The notes beneath the pieces were generated by a model that worked only from the letters and a program-made list of their open reading frames with translations, searched no databases and was not told the origin of the DNA. A stretch of DNA of 12,207 nucleotides from an uncultured Anaerolineaceae bacterium (GTDB lineage Bacteria; Chloroflexota; Anaerolineae; Anaerolineales; Anaerolineaceae): positions 1 to 12,207 of the forward strand of contig CALIHP010000049.1 in NCBI GenBank assembly GCA_938020565.1. Direction: 5' to 3'. A program made the position numbers and the translations under genes. Within the stretch, counting starts at the first letter, position 1. The number at the start of each line of letters is the position of its first letter. This document shows, one piece after another, positions 1 through 5,463 of this stretch.

Positions 1-467
1 CCGACGACGATTGGACGGGATGTACGCCGGGTGGGAGGCCGCATAGCGGGTCTGCGTTTCAAATTTCCGCAGTCAAGATGAGAACTGGTCAACAATAAAA
101 AACAGTTCTACATATTGATAAGATAATAGGAAGTTCCTGTATCCGTTCTTGACAGTTCACGACAGAAGCTTCAGGAGCAAGGGGGTGGAAAAACATAAGG
201 ATTTCCTCGTAATTGACAGACTGCATCGTACAAATGCGAACTTTTCACCCCTGCTGTTCCTCATTTTCAAGATGAAAGGGTCTGTACTGCCTATACCCGA
301 AAATGGCTTTTAGCTGTCCATATAGCGCGTTTTGTGCTTGCTGCGTCTGCTTCCCTATTAATTAAAGGCATGAAAAGCAGATCAGGAAAAGCTGATCGTA
401 AAACGGAAACAGCTATCCCGCCGCCCTGTCTATGCCGGAAAATTATCTCTCGGCAAGCCTGTAGTTA
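1..467. other. Gene-poor left edge with a composition boundary near base 60
   Basis: No gene is recognised here. The first ~60 bases are GC-rich like the housekeeping part of the window and are open in all three plus frames for short stretches (stops at about 46, 81 and 98), so they could be the 3' end of a gene outside the window. From about base 61 the sequence turns AT-rich. A small inverted repeat CTGCG/CGCAG (52-56 and 68-72, 11-base loop) sits on the boundary. A second, GATCAG/CTGATC (380-385 and 392-397), lies further in. Two short open stretches are described separately (185-313 and 374-481). Neither is convincing, and the stretch is most likely remnant or non-coding DNA of the same foreign origin as the genes that follow. 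Confidence 0.5.
185..313 (+). CDS. Possible 42-residue ORF with good ribosome binding site, unrecognised
   Basis: A GTG-started frame of 42 codons ends at TAG (311-313). It is preceded by AGGAG at 173-177 with a 7-base spacer, which is the main reason to list it. The encoded peptide begins MEKHKDFLVIDRLHR and has a short hydrophobic run (LLFLIF) in the middle, too short and charged around it to be a clear membrane helix. I do not recognise it. A TTGACA at 149-154 has no -10 box at a proper distance. In an AT-rich, decaying stretch a frame of this length with a chance SD is quite possible, so this could equally be nothing or the N-terminal remnant of a broken gene. Confidence 0.2.
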   Translation: MEKHKDFLVIDRLHRTNANFSPLLFLIFKMKGSVLPIPENGF

Positions 468-481
468 TTAATCCAGAATAA
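374..481 (+). pseudogene. Possible C-terminal remnant of an unknown protein
   Basis: The plus frame from 374 to the TAA at 479-481 reads as a protein-like string, starting KADQEKLIVKRKQLSRRP and ending with a GKPVVINPE-type tail. It is interrupted upstream by in-frame TGA (371-373) and TAA (359-361), and it has no start codon or ribosome binding site. It converges on, and overlaps by 14 bases, the 3' end of the NTF2-like gene. It may be the tail of a decayed gene or a chance open frame; I cannot assign a family. Confidence is low. Confidence 0.15.
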
Positions 482-797
482 ACTCGTATTCCCTATATAT
501 CATGCCATCTTTAAAATCAAAAATATCTAACGAGCGTACGCCAGAATCGTTTACTAAATACGCAGCTATTCTATTTCCGTCTCCAGAAATCTGCATATCT
601 GAACATGAAAATTGGGCATCGGAATTTGCATATGCATTTTTTATTACCTGCATGTAGTTCTCTATACCAACAATCCTCTTTTCTTCTTTGCCGAATAATT
701 GCCAGGATATTTCCGAATGGAGAAATTGCTGGTATAGCTCCCAATCACGCTCATTTTCAGCCTTGAAAAATGCATCTAACACATCTCTGTTTGTCAT
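468..797 (-). CDS. SnoaL/NTF2-like small protein (function unknown)
   Basis: This 109-residue protein has the typical layout of the SnoaL-like/NTF2-like superfamily. It starts with an alpha-helical N-terminus in which MTNRDVLDAFFKAENERDW matches the usual 'phenylalanine, then N-x-RDW' opening. A strand with the HSEISWQLFG pattern follows, then the 'GIENYMQVIKNAYA' helix, and curved strands ending in YREYEFILD. Such cone-shaped domains bind small ligands or act as isomerases, polyketide cyclases or bare scaffolds; no specific substrate can be read from this sequence. The length is at the short end of the family (about 110-140). The start ATG at 795-797 has only a weak upstream GAAG. The gene sits 75 bases downstream of the broken TIGR04076-like gene on the same strand, in AT-rich DNA, and is the only apparently intact gene of that island. 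The fold call is fairly secure; the role is unknown. Confidence 0.6.
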   Translation of the reverse strand: MTNRDVLDAFFKAENERDWELYQQFLHSEISWQLFGKEEKRIVGIENYMQVIKNAYANSDAQFSCSDMQISGDGNRIAAYLVNDSGVRSLDIFDFKDGMIYREYEFILD

Positions 798-872
798 GGC
801 GCTTCTACATCTTTCACATATTCTAATTTGCTTTGGATCGCTGTTTCCTACAAATGAGGATTTGTCTGGTTC

Positions 873-1264
873 TTATTCATAGTCAATCCGTTCAATTTTG
901 AAAATCACCGGGCGCGTACCATCAGAGCAACAGGTGATCATTTCGTTTTCATTCTTCATCCAGTCCTTCATAATAGAGCCGCCCTGTAATCCAGTATAGA
1001 TGTATCGAGAAATTGCATCCCACGCTTCAGAGCAGAACGGCATTTTCGGCCCACCAGCAACCGTATCTGCATCACCAGTAGTTCTGACCAGTGTGTTCAA
1101 CCCCATGTGCCAGAAGTCATCACGCTCATTATCACGATAAAAAACAAATTCATCACCAACATTATAGCAGGGTAGACCCCAGAAATGGGGTCTGCACAAT
1201 AGTATTGCTGTAATTCAGGGTAAAGCTTTTTATCCAGAACAGTAATTTTTACTTTATGTTTCAT
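873..1264 (-). pseudogene. TIGR04076-like protein gene, broken by a one-base deletion
   Basis: The downstream frame (stop TAA 873-875) carries the hallmarks of the small cysteine-containing TIGR04076 family: CYNVGDEFVF, CSEAWDAISRYIY, GGSIMKDWMK, and a terminal ITCCSDGTRPVIFKIERI. The missing N-terminus is in a second frame, starting at an ATG (1262-1264) preceded by AGGAGGC (1272-1278), an excellent ribosome binding site, and reading MKHKVKITVLDKKLY...QQYYCADPISGVYP. The two frames join if one base is restored in the CCC run (plus-strand GGG at 1170-1172), giving ...GVYP-CYNVGDEF... and a protein of about 130 residues, normal for the family. The TTG at 1197-1199 that would start the downstream frame alone has no ribosome binding site and cuts off the conserved front. 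Directly upstream of the break is an 8-bp perfect hairpin (1174-1193). A sequencing error cannot be excluded. The function of the family is not established. Confidence 0.75.
1174..1193. repeat. Perfect 8-bp hairpin inside the broken TIGR04076-like gene
   Basis: AGACCCCA (1174-1181) and TGGGGTCT (1186-1193) are perfect reverse complements around a 4-base loop (GAAA on plus, TTTC on the coding minus strand). It lies inside the coding region immediately 5' of the frameshift point. Such a stable small hairpin could promote polymerase slippage in vivo or a sequencing or assembly error, which matters when judging whether the gene is truly broken. Confidence 0.6.
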
Positions 1265-1292
1265 TTTATTTGCCTCCTATAGAACACGATCT

Positions 1293-1479
1293 TCATAGAA
1301 GATCCTCCGATACATCACTGCCGAAAACAGTATCCATGATATTCGCGAGCATATTTTCAGGCGGAATAGCGATACCTTGATCGATTTCTCACAGCAAGAT
1401 CAAAGTGTTCCCGCGCCCCATGCCAAAAATATCGCGGGCTTCTTTATGGAATAACGAACTGTTCTCTTTCTCCCGCCTT
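1293..1479 (-). pseudogene. AbrB/SpoVT-type DNA-binding protein remnant
   Basis: Read on the minus strand, this stretch encodes the core of an AbrB/MazE/SpoVT swapped-hairpin DNA-binding domain in pieces: GEREQFVIP, then in another frame KEARDIFGMGRGNTLILL, then a TGA, then EIDQGIAIPPENMLANIMD to a TGA at 1293-1295. The family consensus here is roughly G-x-(F/I)-VIPKEAR-x-(L/I)FG-(M/I)-x-x-GD-x-L-(I/L)-LL-G-(D/E)-x-x-QGIA(I/L). Two lesions explain the split: an extra base (plus-strand A at 1446) and a nonsense codon (1389-1391) where a GGA glycine codon would fit the consensus by a single G-to-T change. No start codon with a ribosome binding site is seen, and the 5' end fades at about 1479 beside an inverted repeat. 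It ends 28 bases before the start of the TIGR04076-like gene, so it was probably the regulator of that small operon. Confidence 0.6.
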
Positions 1480-1516
1480 GACCGTTCCCCGGAACGGTCT
1501 GTTCTGAGGAACGGTG
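1480..1516. repeat. Inverted and direct repeats between clpC and the AT-rich island
   Basis: GACCGTTCC (1480-1488) and GGAACGGTC (1491-1499) form a perfect 9-bp inverted repeat with a 2-base loop, and the arm GGAACGGT is repeated once more at 1509-1516. It lies 25-60 bases downstream of the clpC stop codon. It could act as a stem for transcription termination of clpC, but no T-run follows on the minus strand, so a classical intrinsic terminator is not supported. It also sits at the composition boundary of the island. Confidence 0.45.
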
Positions 1517-1540
1517 GAATGAAAGATCCGTATCGTCAGT

Positions 1541-3988
1541 CTAATCTTCCGCGGTTTCTTTCGTGATCACGAGCGCGTCCCGTTCCGGATCCTTGGTCAC
1601 GCTGACGACGTCGCCGCTGACGATCTCGCCGGACAGGAACTTCATCGACAATGGGCTTTCAAGGTACTTCTGGAGCGCGCGGCGCATTGGGCGCGCGCCG
1701 AAGGCGGGATCATATCCGACGGTCGCCAGCCAGGTCCGCGCGCTGTCGTCGAGGCTGAGCGTGAGTCCCATGTCGACGATCCGTCCGCAGATTTCCTTCA
1801 GCTGCAGATCGACAATCTCTTTCATCTCGTCAACGCTCAGACGCGAGAACATGATAATTTCGTCGATCCGGTTAAGGAACTCTGGCCGGAACGTATCCTT
1901 AAGCGTGCGGTCGATCTTGATCTTCGCGTCGCGGTCTTCGTTATTTTCGCCCGTGCCGAGAAAGCCGAGCGTGCCGCTGCGGCTGATATATTCCGTCCCG
2001 AGATTCGAGGTCATGATCAGTACGGTGTTGCGGAAGTCGACGATCTGTCCCTGCCCGTCGGTCAGCCGACCGTCGTCAAGGATTTGCAGCAGCGAGTTCC
2101 AGACTTCGGGATGCGCCTTTTCGATTTCGTCGAAAAGAATAACGCGATAGGGACGGCGGCGGACGGCCTCGGTCAGCTGACCGCCTTCCTCATAACCGAC
2201 GTATCCTGGCGGGGCGCCGAATAATCGCGACACGGTATGGCGCTCGCGGTACTCGCTCATGTCGATTCGGACAAGCGCGTCCTCGTCGTCAAAAAGAAAC
2301 TCCGCCAGCGCTTTCGCGAGCTCGGTTTTTCCGACGCCGGATGGGCCGATGAAGATAAACGAGCCGATCGGGCGTTTCGGATCCTTGAATCCGGTTCGGG
2401 CGCGGCGGATCGCGTCCGACAGGCCATGAACCGCTTCCTTCTGGCCGATAATCCGTTCGGCGAGCCGCTCTTCCATTTTGACCAACCGTTCGGTCTCGTT
2501 TTCAAGCATCGCGTTGACCGGAATCCCGGTCCATTGAGCGACGATCTGGGCGATATCGTCGACTTTGACGATATCGTCGAGCTTCTGGTCCGTTTTCCAG
2601 GCAAGGCTCTTTTCCTCGAAATCGCTCTCAATTCGGATCCGTTCCGCTTTAATCCTGGCGGCGCGTTCGTAGTCGCGATCGTTTCCGGCTTCTTCCTCCT
2701 CCTGTGTCAGCGCGCTGATCTTATTTTTCATCTGCCGAAGTTCGTCTGGAATCGAGAAGAGCGCGACGCGCCGTTTCGCCGCCGATTCGTCGATCAGGTC
2801 GATCGCTTTATCCGGCTGATAGCGATCGGTCACGTAGCGCGACGAAAGACGGACGGCGGCTTCGAGCGCGGCATCGTCGAACTTGATTTTATGATGATCC
2901 TCGTAGCGGTCCTTCAGACCGCGGAGCATCGCGATCGTCACTTCATCGCTCGGTTCTTCGACGTAGACGGAGGCGAAACGGCGTTCGAGCGCCGCGTCCT
3001 TTTCGATATATTTTCGGTACTCGTCGAGCGTTGTCGCGCCGATACACTGCAGTTCGCCGCGCGCCAGGGCCGGCTTGAGCATGTTGGAGGCGTCGATCGC
3101 GCCCTGGGACGCGCCCGCGCCGACAACCGTATGCAGCTCGTCGATGAACAGGATAATTTCGCCTTCGGAAGCGCGGACCTCTTCGATTACGGCTTTCAGT
3201 CGCTCTTCGAATTCGCCCCGGAACTTCGATCCGGCGACCATCGCGCCGATATCGAGCGACATGACCTTTTTATCCATCAGCGGCTCGGGAACGTCGTTGA
3301 CGGCGATTTTCTGCGCCAGGCCTTCGGCGATCGCGGTTTTCCCGACGCCGGCGGCGCCGATCAGGACCGGATTATTCTTCGTCCGGCGGCAGAGGACCTG
3401 GATCACGCGTAAAATCTCGGCGTCGCGGCCGATAACCGGATCGAGCTTGCCGTTTGCGGCCTGATCCGTCAGGTCGCGGGAATACTTTGCGACGTTTTTG
3501 TATTTGGAGTTGATCGTTTTCCGGTTCTGCGAAGCGTTTTGGCTTTTCTGGGCGAGAAGATTATACGCCTTGGTCCAGTTGAGATCAAACTCCTGCATCA
3601 GGCGCGAAACGGCCGTCCCTTTTTCGGTCAGGATCGCCAGGAACATATGCTCAGGGCCGGCGAGATCGGCTTTCAGCCGGCTGGCTTCAGCTGGGGCTTT
3701 ATCGATAATCGTGCGGACCTCGGGCGTAATGAAGAGCTGGCCGGAGCCGCCGCTATAGAAATCGGCTTTGACCCGCGTTCGGAGCATGAAATCGATCCGA
3801 TCAGCGAGCGTCTCGGCGCTGATGTCCATCTGTGACAGGAGCGAAGCCACCGCGGATTCCGGGTTCTCGATCAGTGCCAGCAAAATATGTTCAGTTGCAA
3901 GTTGATTATGTTTATAGTCTTTTAAAAGCTCGATCGCGCGCTGCGCGACGTCCTGGGCTTCTTTTGTAAATCGATCGAATCGAATCAT
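1541..3988 (-). CDS. clpC: ATP-dependent Clp protease ATPase subunit ClpC
   Basis: ClpC is a hexameric AAA+ unfoldase that feeds proteins into the ClpP peptidase in the cytoplasm. The 815-residue protein has the whole layout: two N-terminal Clp repeats (about 5-145), the first ATPase module with Walker A GAAGVGKTA (211-219) and Walker B ILFIDE (279-284), a short coiled middle region (about 410-465, UVR-like, RDYERAARIKAE), and the second module with GPSGVGKT (548-555) and VILFDEIEKAH. The loop SGTLGFLG (around 672-679) carries the LGF tripeptide expected to dock into ClpP. That loop and the short middle region separate it from the disaggregase ClpB. I chose the ATG at 3986-3988 because GAAAGGA lies 5-6 bases upstream; a TTG 15 bases earlier falls on that site. 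No CtsR-like direct heptad repeat was seen in the leader. It follows the HEPN-CBS gene by 98 bases and has a TATAAT box in the gap. Confidence 0.95.
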   Translation of the reverse strand: MIRFDRFTKEAQDVAQRAIELLKDYKHNQLATEHILLALIENPESAVASLLSQMDISAETLADRIDFMLRTRVKADFYSGGSGQLFITPEVRTIIDKAPAEASRLKADLAGPEHMFLAILTEKGTAVSRLMQEFDLNWTKAYNLLAQKSQNASQNRKTINSKYKNVAKYSRDLTDQAANGKLDPVIGRDAEILRVIQVLCRRTKNNPVLIGAAGVGKTAIAEGLAQKIAVNDVPEPLMDKKVMSLDIGAMVAGSKFRGEFEERLKAVIEEVRASEGEIILFIDELHTVVGAGASQGAIDASNMLKPALARGELQCIGATTLDEYRKYIEKDAALERRFASVYVEEPSDEVTIAMLRGLKDRYEDHHKIKFDDAALEAAVRLSSRYVTDRYQPDKAIDLIDESAAKRRVALFSIPDELRQMKNKISALTQEEEEAGNDRDYERAARIKAERIRIESDFEEKSLAWKTDQKLDDIVKVDDIAQIVAQWTGIPVNAMLENETERLVKMEERLAERIIGQKEAVHGLSDAIRRARTGFKDPKRPIGSFIFIGPSGVGKTELAKALAEFLFDDEDALVRIDMSEYRERHTVSRLFGAPPGYVGYEEGGQLTEAVRRRPYRVILFDEIEKAHPEVWNSLLQILDDGRLTDGQGQIVDFRNTVLIMTSNLGTEYISRSGTLGFLGTGENNEDRDAKIKIDRTLKDTFRPEFLNRIDEIIMFSRLSVDEMKEIVDLQLKEICGRIVDMGLTLSLDDSARTWLATVGYDPAFGARPMRRALQKYLESPLSMKFLSGEIVSGDVVSVTKDPERDALVITKETAED

Positions 3989-4054
3989 GTACGTTCCTTT
4001 CAAATTTTCAGCTCATGATAAATTACAGGTCGGCAACTCTAAATTTAATCCAGG

Positions 4055-4060
4055 ATTATA
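4055..4060 (-). promoter_or_regulatory. TATAAT -10-like box upstream of clpC
   Basis: A perfect TATAAT on the minus strand lies 66 bases upstream of the chosen clpC ATG, in the 98-base gap after the HEPN-CBS gene. No good TTGACA is found 16-18 bases upstream of it, where CCGCGG stands instead. It may give clpC its own promoter in addition to read-through from the upstream gene. Judged on the -10 box alone. Confidence 0.35.
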
Positions 4061-4086
4061 AGACGGGCGTAAGAAATCCGCGGCGC

Positions 4087-4914
4087 TTATTTCCCTGCGT
4101 CCGCGCCCGCGCCGGCCGCCTTCTTCAGGATATCCCACGGAGTAATCATCCCGATCAGCTTCGCATTCGGCTTGCCGGTTTCGGTCAGGAAGACGGCCGA
4201 AATTCGGCGCGAACGGCGGTTGAGACTCATGTCGAACAGGTCGCGAACGTCGGCGGCGAGAGCGTCCTTCGCCGCGAATTCGTACCGGTCCCCGTTCGGA
4301 TAATTCAAATCGATATAGGGGAGGAAATCGCTGATTTTCAGCGCTGCGCTGACCTGTTTTTCTCCGCTTTTAATAATATATGAGAAGACGCTGGTTTTGC
4401 TGAAAACGCCGAGGAGCTCGTCACGGACGACGACGGGAACGTGCGAAAAGCCGGCGGCTTCCATTTTACGCATGACGCTCAGCGCGTTTTCATGCAGCGT
4501 GGTTTTGAAGACCTGATCCGCGCGGATCGCGTAATCGACCGCGAGTTCAGGATTCTCGACGATTTCCAGGACTTCTTTCAGGATTTGGTACAGCGCGGGA
4601 GAAGGCTCGACCAGGTAATCGCCGGCGACTTTTGGCGAATGGGTCAGCAGGTTCCGGACTTCGCGGATGAGGTCAAGCGATTCTTTATACGCCTTGCCTT
4701 CGTTTGAGTTACTGAAACGGATGATAGCGTTGTCGTACGGATTATTTTGGGCGTAGCGCCTGTTCGATTTCAGCGCTTTTTCAAGACGGCGGTAGACGTC
4801 AAGAAAGGCTTCGACGCGTTCGTCGGCGTCACGGAACTCATCATCGTTCGCGACGTCCTGCTCTGTTTTTTCGCGTAGGTTTTTGCTTCTGGTGCTCCGA
4901 TTGAACGTTTGCAT
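4087..4914 (-). CDS. HEPN-like domain fused to a CBS-domain pair
   Basis: This 275-residue soluble protein has two parts. Residues 1-120 are helical and charged and contain RNLLTH (87-92), which fits the R-x4-H signature with a polar second residue seen in HEPN domains, many of which are RNases. Residues about 121-180 and 195-268 form two CBS motifs, recognisable from the pattern ENALSVMRKMEAAGFSHVPVV...LLGVFSKTSVFSYI and the later AVFLTETGKPNAKLIGMITPWDIL. CBS pairs usually bind adenine nucleotides and act as energy or second-messenger sensors. The logical reading is a nucleotide-controlled HEPN module, but the HEPN part could have lost activity and serve only for dimerisation. A perfect AGGAGG (4921-4926) lies 6 bases upstream of the ATG. 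The gene runs towards clpC on the same strand. The CBS assignment is firm; the HEPN assignment is an inference from one motif and its helical context. Confidence 0.7.
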   Translation of the reverse strand: MQTFNRSTRSKNLREKTEQDVANDDEFRDADERVEAFLDVYRRLEKALKSNRRYAQNNPYDNAIIRFSNSNEGKAYKESLDLIREVRNLLTHSPKVAGDYLVEPSPALYQILKEVLEIVENPELAVDYAIRADQVFKTTLHENALSVMRKMEAAGFSHVPVVVRDELLGVFSKTSVFSYIIKSGEKQVSAALKISDFLPYIDLNYPNGDRYEFAAKDALAADVRDLFDMSLNRRSRRISAVFLTETGKPNAKLIGMITPWDILKKAAGAGADAGK

Positions 4915-4994
4915 GCGTTCCCTCCTTTCCTTTCGGTTTGAAAATTATCATGCCGCTTCCTCATTTTCACCGGGATCAGCCGGATGGCCCGAAA

Positions 4995-5105
4995 TCAGCC
5001 TGACTTCGGAAAAAGCGAAGGATGTGTTTCTGCCAAATTGGAAAGCTCACGCTGAACGGCGACGATTAAATCCATATCGCTTTTTTGATCATTGAAACAT
5101 CCCAT
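4995..5105 (-). CDS. Possible 36-residue ORF, unrecognised
   Basis: A minus-strand frame starting MGCFNDQKSDMDLIVAVQRE and ending at TGA (4995-4997) has a plausible soluble helical composition. Its ATG (5103-5105) is 12 bases after AAGGGA, rather far for a ribosome binding site, and an overlapping frame starting at 5113 (MEIWDVSMIKKAIWI) uses that site better. Either could be a leader peptide of the HEPN-CBS gene 80 bases downstream, or chance. I do not recognise a family. Confidence 0.2.
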   Translation of the reverse strand: MGCFNDQKSDMDLIVAVQRELSNLAETHPSLFPKSG

Positions 5106-5308
5106 ATTTCCATGCGTTCCCTTATTAAAATGATACTGTATTCGGCCTGTTTCAGGCGGAAGGTACGCGTTTGGGAATTCCTGCGGATGGCCGCGGCGTT
5201 CAATCGGTTCCCTTCATGACGGTTCTTTGCCAGTCCCTGAGCTGGGCGGGGAGGGCGCGTCCGGCGCGCCGCGATTTCCGGTTTTCAGTCGGTTCCAGAG
5301 GAAGACTG

Positions 5309-5314
5309 TATAAT
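5309..5314 (+). promoter_or_regulatory. TATAAT -10 box for the small-peptide/membrane-oxidoreductase pair
   Basis: A perfect TATAAT, directly preceded by TG, lies 28 bases upstream of the ATG of the 28-residue peptide, leaving a leader of about 22 bases that contains the ribosome binding site GGAGG (5332-5336). No strong -35 is seen 16-18 bases upstream (CAGTCG region). It fits as the promoter of the two-gene unit. Confidence 0.5.
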
Positions 5315-5342
5315 GAAGTGGAATTCGAAATGGAGGCGCAGT

Positions 5343-5429
5343 ATGATAAATACGCTTGTTTTTGTCGTCATCGGCTTTTTCGTCGCGGTGACGGTTATCG
5401 CCGGGTTGATCGTCCGGCGTATCGGGTAG
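5343..5429 (+). CDS. 28-residue single-helix membrane peptide
   Basis: This tiny gene is supported by its signals: ATG at 5343 behind GGAGG (5332-5336) with a 6-base spacer, a TATAAT box a further 18 bases upstream, and a clean stop TAG (5427-5429). The product begins MINTLVFVVIGFFVAV, continues hydrophobic to about residue 24, and ends in RRIG. It is one transmembrane helix with positive charges after it, which favours the C-terminus facing the cytoplasm. It ends 34 bases before the membrane oxidoreductase-like gene and is presumably cotranscribed with it. Peptides of this kind (CydX and KdpF are known examples of the class) often stabilise or tune a larger membrane partner. I infer the same here, with the six-helix protein as partner. 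No homologue is recognised by sequence. Confidence 0.6.
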   Translation: MINTLVFVVIGFFVAVTVIAGLIVRRIG

Positions 5430-5463
5430 CCGCAACAGGTAAATTTGGAAAGGAAATTCAGGC

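Larger units (their letters stand above)
4915..5342. promoter_or_regulatory. Divergent intergenic region with leaders and hairpins
   Basis: This 428-base gap separates the minus-strand HEPN-CBS gene from the plus-strand small-peptide gene and holds no clear larger gene. Towards the minus strand it contains the AGGAGG of the HEPN-CBS gene and, 200 bases upstream, an exact 12-base copy of its ribosome-loading context (AGGGAACGCATG at 4912-4923 and 5111-5122) heading short frames. Hairpins are seen at 5145-5157 (GCCTG-TTT-CAGGC) and 5254-5270 (GGCGCG-TCCGG-CGCGCC), and a weaker CTTCG/CGAAG pair lies near 5003-5020. None is followed by a T-run. The plus-strand promoter is at the right end. No RNA gene was recognised. 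Confidence 0.5.

Noticed and set aside
52..72. tRNA-like T-arm (CTGCG...TTCAAAT...CGCAG)
   Set aside because: The remaining arms of a tRNA cloverleaf and a proper acceptor stem are absent.
1174..1199. Programmed -1 frameshift in the TIGR04076-like gene
   Set aside because: The hairpin lies before, not after, the shift point, and there is no X-XXY-YYZ slippery heptamer, so a plain deletion or sequencing error is simpler.
1..1540. Insertion sequence or prophage as the cause of the AT-rich island
   Set aside because: No transposase, integrase, terminal inverted repeat pair or target-site duplication could be seen at the borders.
2237..3412. 391-residue plus-strand open frame across clpC
   Set aside because: It is the antisense shadow of the GC-rich clpC coding sequence; it has no family-like motifs and no ribosome binding site, while the minus frame is a perfect ClpC.
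3989..4086. CtsR or CIRCE operator in front of clpC
   Set aside because: No tandem GGTCAAA-type heptads and no GCACTC-n9-GAGTGC inverted repeat were found in the leader.
4883..5095. 70-residue plus-strand open frame at the HEPN-CBS leader
   Set aside because: It overlaps the strong start of the HEPN-CBS gene, has no ribosome binding site and no recognisable domain.
5254..5270. GGCGCG/CGCGCC hairpin as terminator
   Set aside because: No T-run follows on either strand and no gene ends close by.
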